Positions 56,589 through 64,000 of a stretch of 64,000 bases of DNA are shown one piece after another (the stretch's first letter is position 1; the number at the start of each line of letters is the position of its first letter). The stretch spans positions 244,003 to 308,002 of the forward strand of contig NZ_QPJD01000009.1 of assembly GCF_003337375.1 (NCBI RefSeq). Direction: 5' to 3'. The translations under genes and the position numbers were made by a program. The DNA is from Paenibacillus prosopidis. Its GTDB lineage: Bacteria; Bacillota; Bacilli; Paenibacillales; Paenibacillaceae. A model generated the notes under the pieces. It made no database searches and had not been told where the DNA came from. It saw nothing but the letters and a program-made list of their open reading frames with translations.

Positions 56589-58298
56589 ATGAGACAAAGC
56601 CAACTATTAATGCCTACATTACGCGAGGTACCGTCTGAAGCGGAAGCAGCCAGCCATCAGTTAATGCTGCGGGCAGGACTGATTAGACAGCTTGCTGCAG
56701 GCATCTATACGTATTTGCCGCTTGGACGGCGGGTACTCCGAAAGCTTGAACAAATCGTAAGGGAAGAAATGGACCGGGCAGGAGCTCAGGAGATTTTGAT
56801 GCCTGCCATGCAGCCTGCAGAGCTGTGGCAGCAGTCCGGCCGTTATGGCGAGTATGGACCTGAGCTTATTCGTTTGCGTGACCGTCATGAACGGGAGTTT
56901 GCACTCGGCCCGACTCACGAAGAGGTTATTACCGCTCTGGTACGGGACGAGGTAAGCTCCTACCGGCAGCTGCCTGTTATGTTGTATCAAATACAGACGA
57001 AGTTCCGCGATGAGAAGCGTCCCCGTTACGGCTTGCTGCGCGGCAGAGAGTTTCTGATGAAGGACGCCTATTCGTTTGATGAAGATTGGGAAGGCCTTCA
57101 TCGCAGCTATAAGAGTATGTATGAGGCCTACAATCGAATTTTTACGCGCTGCGGTCTTTATTACCGTGCGGTAGAAGCGGATGCCGGCTCAATTGGCGGC
57201 GAGGGCGGAACGCATGAATTTATGGCACTTGCCGATATCGGAGAGGATACAATCGCTTCGTGTGACAGCTGCGATTACGCGGCCAATCTCGAAAAAGCCG
57301 AATACGGCACCGAGCTGGCCGCGCATTATGAGCAGGGGCAGAAGCAAGATGAGCTGGAACGGCTCCATACGCCGGCTATAAGGAAAATCGAACAGCTGGT
57401 ACAAGCACTGGGCGTTAGCGCGGATCTTTTGATGAAGACATTGATTTATGTTGCCGATGGAAGCCCGATAGCCGTAGTTGTTCGGGGAGACCATGAGGTC
57501 AATGAAATCAAGGTGAAAAATATGCTTTCCGCTGCTTCCCTTGAGCTTGCTGATCAAGAGACAACCGAGCGCATAACGGGTGCGCCTGTCGGTTTTGCCG
57601 GCCCGGTAGGGCTATCAATTCCCATCCTCGCAGACTTTGCGGTTATGGCGCTGGAAGCGGGGATAGCGGGCGCTAACGAGAAAGACTATCATCTTGGAAA
57701 TGTGAAGCCGGGCGTACATTTGACGAATGCTCAGGTAGGAGACTACCGCAATGCCGCTGCAGGTGACAAGTGCCCGCGCTGCGGGCAAGGCCGCTTAACG
57801 TTCCATCGAGGCATTGAAGTGGGGCATGTATTTAAACTGGGTACGAAATACAGTGAAGCATTGAACGCCAGGTTTCTGACTGCAGCAGGGATTGAACAGC
57901 CGCTTATTATGGGCTGCTATGGTATTGGCGTGTCGAGGCTGCTCTCTGCCGTGCTTGAGCAGCATTCAGACAGCAATGGTATTGTATGGCCGGAGTCGAT
58001 CGCGCCTTACCGCGTTCACGTCGTTCCCGTATCTTCTAAGGATCAAGTGCAGATGGACTTAGCCATGCATATCGCAGCACGCTTAAGCGATGCCGGCATT
58101 GAAACGCTGCTTGATGACCGCGATGAACGCCCGGGCGTTAAATTCAAGGATTCCGACCTTATCGGCATTCCCATCCGTATCGTCGTAGGCAAGCATGCTG
58201 CGGAAGGCATCGTGGAGCTGAAGCGCAGAAATGAAACACAAGTTCAAGCAATAGGTTTAGAGGAAGCTATATCGATTGCTAGCGGAATTGAAAATTGA
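56589..58298 (+). CDS. proS: Prolyl-tRNA synthetase, bacterial type with YbaK-like insert
   Basis: Class II synthetase of 569 residues charging tRNA-Pro. Motif 1 to 2 lies within residues 1-190 (including LGPTHEEVIT and FRDEKRPRYGLLRGREF). An editing insert of about 170 residues (about 225-395) follows. Motif 3 is MGCYGIGVSRLLSA. The anticodon-binding domain is C-terminal. The ATG at 56589 follows GGGGGATGGGG; the frame upstream runs through the T-box terminator and is not translated. Confidence 0.95.
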   Translation: MRQSQLLMPTLREVPSEAEAASHQLMLRAGLIRQLAAGIYTYLPLGRRVLRKLEQIVREEMDRAGAQEILMPAMQPAELWQQSGRYGEYGPELIRLRDRHEREFALGPTHEEVITALVRDEVSSYRQLPVMLYQIQTKFRDEKRPRYGLLRGREFLMKDAYSFDEDWEGLHRSYKSMYEAYNRIFTRCGLYYRAVEADAGSIGGEGGTHEFMALADIGEDTIASCDSCDYAANLEKAEYGTELAAHYEQGQKQDELERLHTPAIRKIEQLVQALGVSADLLMKTLIYVADGSPIAVVVRGDHEVNEIKVKNMLSAASLELADQETTERITGAPVGFAGPVGLSIPILADFAVMALEAGIAGANEKDYHLGNVKPGVHLTNAQVGDYRNAAAGDKCPRCGQGRLTFHRGIEVGHVFKLGTKYSEALNARFLTAAGIEQPLIMGCYGIGVSRLLSAVLEQHSDSNGIVWPESIAPYRVHVVPVSSKDQVQMDLAMHIAARLSDAGIETLLDDRDERPGVKFKDSDLIGIPIRIVVGKHAAEGIVELKRRNETQVQAIGLEEAISIASGIEN

Positions 58299-58333
58299 AA
58301 TTCCGCTCCTGTCTATGGAATAACGGACGAAAT

Positions 58334-58377
58334 AGGGAACAAGCTGTCTATAATATTAGATAGCTGAGCCCTTTTTT
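58334..58377 (+). terminator. Terminator of proS
   Basis: AGCTGTCTA/TAGATAGCT with one wobble pair, plus GGG/CCC base and a T-run. Confidence 0.7.
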
Positions 58378-58511
58378 CATTTTAGTGGTTTGAAAGCGTA
58401 AAATTAGTCAATAATCCAAGTTGCCATAACATAAGATGGAGTATAAGATAAAGATAAGAACAAATTATCAGAACATTTCGTCAACTAAACTGAAGTAAGG
58501 GAGGGATTGCC

Positions 58512-59108
58512 GTGAACAAGAGCTATGAAGTCGAATATTGCAATTTGGAGCTGCGATTTGACCGCCGGCAAATCCAAAATCTCATCCGTGATCTTATTCA
58601 GGAAGGGTACTCCTTGTATTGGAGCGAGACGGAAGGACAGTTTCTAGTTTCCATCCGAACTGGCCGAAAGCTCGTCAAACTTCAATTCCAGCGAATGAAG
58701 AACCGTTACAAAATTGTTGGAGATTACATTATTAAAGACGAGAAGTTATCGGAATTGATTGAAAAGCTGATTAATGACACACGTGGACATGCGGTAGTGA
58801 AGCGCATTAAAGATCGTCAAATCGTCATTGAGAGTATTATGTTCGGTGAGATTATACGACTCGTGGAGGTGTCCGGTATGGAACATCGGATTATTTATCA
58901 GAAGAAGCCTTTCGTTACGATAGAGGAAATGATCAAGGCGTTTCAGTCGAAGCGTGCAGAGGAACGTGCGGTAGTGCTGCGCTATGAGCTTGATTACGAG
59001 CTTTCGATGCTGTTTGATGCCATACAGGATAACGATGAGGAAGCTGTTAACGCATCGAAGGAGAAGCTGACTGCACTTCGCTCGGAAATGCTGCAACTGG
59101 AACTCTGA
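58512..59108 (+). CDS. Charged helical protein of unknown function
   Basis: Protein of 198 residues with a strong GGGAGGGA before the start. The first 130 residues alternate beta and helix, with many Arg/Lys and Ile. The C-terminal 50 are an acidic helix (ends KLTALRSEMLQLEL). No family was recognised. It stands alone between proS and gnd with terminators on both sides. Confidence 0.7.
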   Translation: MNKSYEVEYCNLELRFDRRQIQNLIRDLIQEGYSLYWSETEGQFLVSIRTGRKLVKLQFQRMKNRYKIVGDYIIKDEKLSELIEKLINDTRGHAVVKRIKDRQIVIESIMFGEIIRLVEVSGMEHRIIYQKKPFVTIEEMIKAFQSKRAEERAVVLRYELDYELSMLFDAIQDNDEEAVNASKEKLTALRSEMLQLEL

Positions 59109-59133
59109 TGATGGATGTCTGTCCCTATATGCG

Positions 59134-59190
59134 AACATAAAACGATCGAATGCTGTATGAATGCCTGCAGCCTTTGGTCGTTTTTATGTT
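59134..59190 (+). terminator. Terminator of the 198-aa gene
   Basis: ACATAAAACGA pairs imperfectly with TCGTTTTTATGT. The rest of the gap to 59393 holds no gene. Confidence 0.55.
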
Positions 59191-59393
59191 GTTTTAATAG
59201 AACAAAGGCAGGCGGGGATCAGCCTGATAGTTTTGGATTTTGGTCGTTTTATAAGGTAAACTTTCTAAAGCGGTCAATAATTCTAATGTGACATTGCGAC
59301 ATTTTTCCATGCAAATAGTTTTCTTCTTGTCTTAAAAAGAGTAAAATAAAACTATTGTGACCCAAAATTAAATATGAAGGATGGAAGAACCAG

Positions 59394-60806
59394 ATGTCAA
59401 AACAGCAAATTGGTGTAATCGGTTTGGCAGTAATGGGCAAAAATTTGGCCCTTAATATTGAGAGCAGAGGCTTCACGGTGTCCGTATTTAACCGTTCCCG
59501 CGAGAAGACGGATGATCTGATCCAAGAAGCTTCCGGCAAAAATCTTGTACCGACCTATTCGATTGAAGAGTTCGTACAGTCTCTGGAAGTACCGCGCAAA
59601 ATTTTGATCATGGTTCAAGCAGGCGCAGGAACAGACGCTACGATCGATTCGCTTGTCCCGCACTTGTCCGAAGGCGACATCATCATTGACGGCGGCAACG
59701 CCTATTTCCCTGATACACAACGGCGCAGCAAAGACTTGGAAGCAAAAGGCTTCCGCTTCATCGGTACTGGCGTTTCCGGCGGCGAAGAAGGCGCTTTGAA
59801 AGGACCGTCCATTATGCCGGGCGGCCAAAAATCCGCGTATGAGCTCGTTGAGCCAATCCTGACTGCAATTTCTGCAAAAGTTGGCGAAGATGCTTGCTGC
59901 ACATATATTGGACCAGACGGTGCCGGTCATTATGTAAAAATGGTACATAACGGAATCGAGTATGGCGACATGCAATTGATTTGCGAAGCTTATGACCTGC
60001 TCAAAAACGTGCTCGGGGTAAGCACGGAAGAGCTTCATGAAATTTTCTCCGAATGGAACAAAGGCGAGCTGGACAGCTACTTGATCGAAATTACGAGAGA
60101 CATTTTCTCGAAATACGATCCAGAGACAGGCAAGCCGATGGTAGATGTCATTCTTGATTCCGCTGGTCAAAAGGGTACCGGCAAATGGACAAGCCAAAGC
60201 TCGCTTGATCTTGGCGTGCCTCTTTCAATCATTACGGAATCCGTATTTACTCGTTTCTTGTCCGCAATGAAGGAAGAACGCGTTGCAGCAAGCAAAGTGC
60301 TGAACGGTCCTGCGAAAGTGCCTTTCCAAGGCGACAAAGCTGCATTCATTGAAGCCGTGCGCAAAGCCTTATTCGCAAGTAAAATTTGCTCGTATGCGCA
60401 AGGCTTCGCTCAAATGCGCGCTGCATCCGAAGAATACAACTGGGATCTTCGTTATGGCGATATCGCGATGATTTTCCGCGGCGGCTGCATCATCCGTGCC
60501 CGCTTCCTGCAAAACATCAAAGACGCTTACGATCGTGATCCTAACCTGCGCAACCTGCTGCTGGATCCTTACTTCCAAAACATCGTCGAGTCTTATCAAG
60601 GCGCATGGCGCGAAGTTATTTCTGTTGCCGTTACAAACGGCGTACCGGTACCGGCTTTCGCAAGTGCAATCGCCTATTTCGACAGCTACCGTACAGAGCG
60701 TTTGCCAGCAAACCTGCTTCAAGCGCAGCGTGACTATTTCGGCGCTCATACATTCAAACGCTTGGACAAAGAAGGCAGCTTCCACTTTAACTGGATGCAA
60801 TCTTAA
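59394..60806 (+). CDS. gnd: 6-phosphogluconate dehydrogenase, decarboxylating
   Basis: Oxidises 6-phosphogluconate to ribulose 5-phosphate with CO2 release and NADPH formation, in the oxidative pentose phosphate pathway. At 470 residues it is the long GndA type. The nucleotide motif [12 protein letters not shown] is followed by NRSREK, which fits NADP. The substrate-binding Lys/Asn are in [18 protein letters not shown]. The C-terminal helical domain is complete. Confidence 0.95.
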   Translation: MSKQQIGVIGLAVMGKNLALNIESRGFTVSVFNRSREKTDDLIQEASGKNLVPTYSIEEFVQSLEVPRKILIMVQAGAGTDATIDSLVPHLSEGDIIIDGGNAYFPDTQRRSKDLEAKGFRFIGTGVSGGEEGALKGPSIMPGGQKSAYELVEPILTAISAKVGEDACCTYIGPDGAGHYVKMVHNGIEYGDMQLICEAYDLLKNVLGVSTEELHEIFSEWNKGELDSYLIEITRDIFSKYDPETGKPMVDVILDSAGQKGTGKWTSQSSLDLGVPLSIITESVFTRFLSAMKEERVAASKVLNGPAKVPFQGDKAAFIEAVRKALFASKICSYAQGFAQMRAASEEYNWDLRYGDIAMIFRGGCIIRARFLQNIKDAYDRDPNLRNLLLDPYFQNIVESYQGAWREVISVAVTNGVPVPAFASAIAYFDSYRTERLPANLLQAQRDYFGAHTFKRLDKEGSFHFNWMQS

Positions 60807-60818
60807 TCCAGCAGCCTG

Positions 60819-61142
60819 TCACCGATTCGGTTCGCCGGGATTGGCATCGTTCAGCCCGAAAGCTGCTTGCCGCAGCCAGTCGCGCAACCGATCGGCCTCT
60901 TGATCGCAGTAATGCCTGCGATGGATGAGAGACATGGCCGCTTCGGCAAAGAAATGAAAGTTTTGCAATAAACGTGGCTGCGTTAGATCCATTAGTGCCG
61001 GATCTCCGTCAGCCACCTTTTTTTTTATATACTCAAGCATCCAGACGACGTCTTCCCGGGTAAGCGGATGAACCGGATCGAGTATTCTATTAATTCGTTT
61101 CTGTGTTTGGTGGAGAGCGGACAAATGAAGATCACTGGTCAT
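60819..61142 (-). CDS. Helical protein of unknown function
   Basis: Protein of 107 residues starting MTSDLHLSALHQTQ, all-helical by composition, with His-, Arg- and Trp-rich segments (RRHYCDQEADRLRDWLRQA). AGGAGTGA on the minus strand lies before this ATG; the open frame extends to 61187 but lacks a site. No family recognised. It converges on gnd with only 12 bases between the stops. Confidence 0.6.
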   Translation of the reverse strand: MTSDLHLSALHQTQKRINRILDPVHPLTREDVVWMLEYIKKKVADGDPALMDLTQPRLLQNFHFFAEAAMSLIHRRHYCDQEADRLRDWLRQAAFGLNDANPGEPNR

Positions 61143-61335
61143 CGCTAACGTCACTCCTATCCTTGAATATGCATCATTATCATCCATACGGCATTAGTAA
61201 CTTTTTTATACCCTTGTCTTACAAAAAAATGATATGATGTTGATGAAAAAACGTTAGTGACGTATACATCATCGCTTTGTACAGCCCATTGCCTATTGAA
61301 GCGTAGAATTGATTATAAAAGGAGATCATACAACT

Positions 61336-62631
61336 ATGGACGTTATCGTAACACCAACGCCAAGACTTGAAGGTCAGCTTCAAGCCCTTTCTTCCAAAAA
61401 TTACACGACCCGTTACCTGCTGGTTGCTGCACTTGCAGAAGGTACGAGTACCATCTACTATCCTGCCCACAGTGAGGATAGCGATGCAATGCGCCGCTGT
61501 ATCCGCGATTTAGGAGCTATTGTAGAAGAGGATGATGAGAAAATCGTCATTACCGGCTTTGGCCGAAATCCTAATCCAGTCGAGCAGCTTGATGTTGGCA
61601 ATGCCGGGGCCGTATTGCGGTTTCTTATGGCAATTGCCGCTTTATGTCCGGATGTAACGTTCATTAACCGTTACCCTGATTCACTTGGAAAGCGTCCGCA
61701 TAGCGATTTGATTGAATCGCTAGTTTCGATGGGCGTATCCATTGAGCATAATGACGGAAAGCTTCCTATTACGATCCGCGGCGGGGCACCCAAAGGCGGC
61801 AAAATTCAAGTGTCCGGCAACATCAGCTCGCAATTTCTGAGTGCGCTGCTATTCTTGACTCCATTGCTTGAGGAGGACAGCGAGATCGAAGTGCTGCACG
61901 ACTTGAAATCTAAAGTTGTTGTCGGGCAAACATTAGAGGTTCTTGAGCAAGCAGGCATCATCATCCATGCTGATGAGGATTATATGCGTTTCCGCGTGCC
62001 TGGACGTCAAAGCTATGCTGCCAAAACATACGCTGTGCAAGGAGATTATCCTGGCTCTGCCGCTATACTCGCAGCAGCAGCTGTAACGGAATCGGATGTC
62101 ATCGTTCACCGCTTAGAGGAGAAAAGTAAGCAGGGGGAACGTGCCGTCGTCGATGTATTGAAGATGATGGAGGTTCCGCTTACGCATGAGAACGGCATCG
62201 TTCATATTAAAGGAAACGGAAAACTCAAGGCGGTTGAATTTGATGGCGACCATGCGACGGATGCGGTGCTGGCCATGGTGGCAGCTGCTGTTTTCGCTGA
62301 AGGCACTTCCCGGTTCTATAATGTAGAAAACTTACGCTACAAAGAGTGCGACCGTATTACCGACTATTTGAACGAGCTGCGCAAAGCCGGCGCTAACGTT
62401 GAAGAGCGTCAAGCAGAAATAATTGTGCATGGTCGTCCTGAAGGTGTTGAAGGCGGCGTCGAAATTAACGCTCACTACGACCACCGTGTAATTATGGCAT
62501 TAACCGTTGTCGGTTTGCGTGCGAAACAGCCGATCCGAATTCGTGATGCGCATCACGTAGCAAAGTCGTATCCGATTTATTTCGACCATTTGCAAGCTTT
62601 AGGCGCAAACGTCGAGTGGATTGAAGGTTAA
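61336..62631 (+). CDS. aroA: EPSP synthase with a non-canonical active-site motif
   Basis: 3-phosphoshikimate 1-carboxyvinyltransferase of the shikimate pathway, 431 residues. N-terminal SSKNYTTRYLLVAALAEG carries the phosphate-binding Lys21. LRYKECDRITD matches the conserved RxKExDR segment. The PEP/glyphosate loop reads GNAGAVLRFL (88-97) where most class I enzymes have GNAGTAMRPL, so the equivalents of E. coli Thr97 and Pro101 are Ala92 and Phe96. AAAAGGAGAT precedes the ATG at 61336. No other shikimate genes are nearby. Confidence 0.87.
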   Translation: MDVIVTPTPRLEGQLQALSSKNYTTRYLLVAALAEGTSTIYYPAHSEDSDAMRRCIRDLGAIVEEDDEKIVITGFGRNPNPVEQLDVGNAGAVLRFLMAIAALCPDVTFINRYPDSLGKRPHSDLIESLVSMGVSIEHNDGKLPITIRGGAPKGGKIQVSGNISSQFLSALLFLTPLLEEDSEIEVLHDLKSKVVVGQTLEVLEQAGIIIHADEDYMRFRVPGRQSYAAKTYAVQGDYPGSAAILAAAAVTESDVIVHRLEEKSKQGERAVVDVLKMMEVPLTHENGIVHIKGNGKLKAVEFDGDHATDAVLAMVAAAVFAEGTSRFYNVENLRYKECDRITDYLNELRKAGANVEERQAEIIVHGRPEGVEGGVEINAHYDHRVIMALTVVGLRAKQPIRIRDAHHVAKSYPIYFDHLQALGANVEWIEG

Positions 62632-62693
62632 CAGGAAATCGTTCGGCGAGAAAGCTTTACGTTTTGTTTAAAATAACGAATCGAGGTGTTTGG

Positions 62694-63128
62694 ATGGCCT
62701 TTCAAAATCCTACGCGTGAGCAAATTAAGGACATTTTGCAAAACAGCACGACTGTTGCAGTAGTTGGTTTATCTGACAATCCGGAGCGTGTTTCGTATAT
62801 GGTCTCTGAAGCTATGCAAGCGAAAGGCTATACGATAATTCCTGTTAATCCTAATGCCGATACGATTTTGGGACATAAGAGTTATGCTTCTCTCAAAGAT
62901 ATTCCTGATCAGGTGGACATCGTTAACGTTTTTCGAAGAAGCGAGCATACCCCTCCAGTTGCGGAGGAAGCCGTTGCCATCGGCGCCAAGACCTTATGGC
63001 TGCAGCTTGGGATTGCAAGCGAGGAGGCGGCTGACATTGCCGTTAAAGGCGGTTTGCAAGTCATTATGGATCGCTGCATTAAGGTAGAGGATTCTATCCT
63101 GTTGCCTGACGGAAAATCCAAAACATAA
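62694..63128 (+). CDS. CoA-binding domain protein (YccU-like)
   Basis: Protein of 144 residues with a Rossmann-type CoA-binding fold (VAVVGLSDNPERVSYMVSE, near residues 22-40). It includes IIPVNPNAD and the terminal VIMDRCIKVE motif. The family is widespread; its reaction is unknown. CGAGGTG precedes the ATG. Confidence 0.87.
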   Translation: MAFQNPTREQIKDILQNSTTVAVVGLSDNPERVSYMVSEAMQAKGYTIIPVNPNADTILGHKSYASLKDIPDQVDIVNVFRRSEHTPPVAEEAVAIGAKTLWLQLGIASEEAADIAVKGGLQVIMDRCIKVEDSILLPDGKSKT

Positions 63129-63251
63129 CTGTAATAAAAAAAGGGTCTATCCTACACAATAAGAAAGGCTTCAAGAGAGAGTGCCGAACTTGCATTTAGA
63201 GAGAGGCAGTCATTTGAAGACTTTCTGATTGTAATCCAAGGAGGACACGAC

Positions 63252-63869
63252 GTGAATCAATGGTCGCAGCAACCGGGTAGTAATTTCCAAGGTCAGCAAG
63301 GCTTTCAAAATCAAGGGCCAGTAGGTTTCGTGCAATCGAACTATCAAGGTCAGCTAAGCTATCCGACTTTTGGCAGACAATCAAGCTCAATTGTTGCGAA
63401 TCCGCAGGGCGGTTTCCAAGGACAAGGTGCTCAGCAATTTGGGGCAGCGAACTATTCATCCCAACCGTCGGGATACATTTCGCAACAACCTGTTCAAAGT
63501 TACGCACAATCGCCTGCAACAGCTTTTGGAAGCTTTGGTCCGGTTATCTCGCATGTTGGTTTTCAAGCTGGTCCAGACCGTCAACAAGGTTTTCAAGGTG
63601 GTCAACAAGGCATGCAACAATCTTTTAATCAGCCTTCCGCAGCGAACTATGGAGCACAAAATGCCCAGTTTTCTAATTTCGGCGGTTTCGCGCAGTCGAA
63701 TGTACAAAGCGGGTTTGGCCCGACTCCGGTCCAATCTTACACAACATCTCAAAGCCCTGTGCTTGAGGCAACTAATGCTTACCAACAAGCAGGTCCGGTC
63801 ATATCTCATTTAGGCGGCTGGCAAGCTACAAACGCACAAAACTCGCCTTACTCTGGTGGCTCGCGCTAA
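63252..63869 (+). CDS. Gln/Gly/Ser-rich repeat protein, unknown function
   Basis: Protein of 205 residues starting with GTG after AAGGAGGAC. It is low-complexity in Gln, Gly, Ser, Phe and Asn. A motif GPVISH-x-G occurs twice, near residues 95 and 182. There is no signal peptide and no TM helix. Composition suggests a disordered or self-assembling protein, perhaps of the spore coat; this is only a guess. Confidence 0.65.
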   Translation: MNQWSQQPGSNFQGQQGFQNQGPVGFVQSNYQGQLSYPTFGRQSSSIVANPQGGFQGQGAQQFGAANYSSQPSGYISQQPVQSYAQSPATAFGSFGPVISHVGFQAGPDRQQGFQGGQQGMQQSFNQPSAANYGAQNAQFSNFGGFAQSNVQSGFGPTPVQSYTTSQSPVLEATNAYQQAGPVISHLGGWQATNAQNSPYSGGSR

Positions 63870-63903
63870 CAACGTAATTAACTAGAAGGAAAGAATCATC
63901 AAC

Positions 63904-63948
63904 ATGGGGCTGTCCCAAAAGTCATAAAGACTTAGGGGCAGCCCCTTC
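63904..63948 (+). terminator. Terminator, dispersed hairpin family
   Basis: GGGGCTGTCCC (63906-63916) with GGGGCAGCCCC (63935-63945) and inner AAGTC/GACTT. The last 50 bases of the window hold no visible gene. Confidence 0.8.
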
Positions 63949-64000
63949 ATTGTTTTAAAAGTTGTAAAAAACAAAGAAACCATCCTTTGGTAAAATGGAG

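Overview
The window is about 64 kb of chromosome from a low-to-mid GC, spore-forming Gram-positive bacterium, most likely Paenibacillus or a close relative (Paenibacillaceae). The evidence is DapL, a PyrR-controlled pyr operon, a T-box in front of proS, an SLH-domain surface protein, a YesN-type membrane AraC regulator beside LplB/YtcP-type permeases, an SR1P-family peptide, and many strong GGAGG ribosome binding sites. Most genes look vertically inherited. The clearest accessory or decayed stretch is about 34.9-37.2 kb.

Layout. 0-1.2 kb: 3' part of dapL. 1.27-10.3 kb: pyr operon (promoter, PyrR attenuator, pyrR-pyrB-pyrC-carA-carB-pyrF-pyrE) without pyrP, pyrK or pyrD. 10.5-12.2 kb: a chemoreceptor. 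12.4-19.5 kb: five-gene ABC operon with two ATPases, an HlyD-like lipoprotein, a 977-aa FtsX-type permease carrying a Gly-rich insert, and a solute-binding lipoprotein. 19.6-21.4 kb: a 2H phosphoesterase, a small protein, three tRNAs (fMet, CAT, Leu) and a TM2 protein. 21.6-32.7 kb: glycan-use locus with a membrane AraC regulator, binding lipoprotein, two permeases, a sugar isomerase-like protein, an unrecognised 604-aa protein and a GH105-type hydrolase. 32.9-34.7 kb: ung and an SLH protein.

34.9-41.1 kb: tRNA-Val, followed about 830 bp later by a degenerate copy of its 3' end. Between the two lie two very small hydrophobic peptides and gene fragments. Next come a perfect cre site, a wrecked citrate-transporter gene, an apparent gluconeogenic operon gapB - SR1P-family gene - pckA, and a CitT-type response regulator whose sensor kinase has collapsed to its two ends. 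The arrangement suggests that citrate uptake was lost while the gluconeogenic genes were kept.

41.2-46.5 kb: mostly small conserved or hypothetical proteins (DUF3231, DUF3892, DUF1292, CBO0543-like). 46.6-50.2 kb: Orn/Lys/Arg decarboxylase, an MFS exporter and a TetR regulator. 50.2-55.3 kb: ABC-2 exporter divergent from an RND pump, with a paired TetR-like operator at the exporter promoter. 55.4-64 kb: YktB, T-box-proS, a hypothetical protein, gnd, a hypothetical protein, an EPSP synthase with a non-canonical active-site motif, a CoA-binding protein and a Gln/Gly-rich repeat protein.

All calls come from reading the sequence and translations. No database search was run. Start codons were chosen from ribosome binding sites and often differ from the longest open frame.
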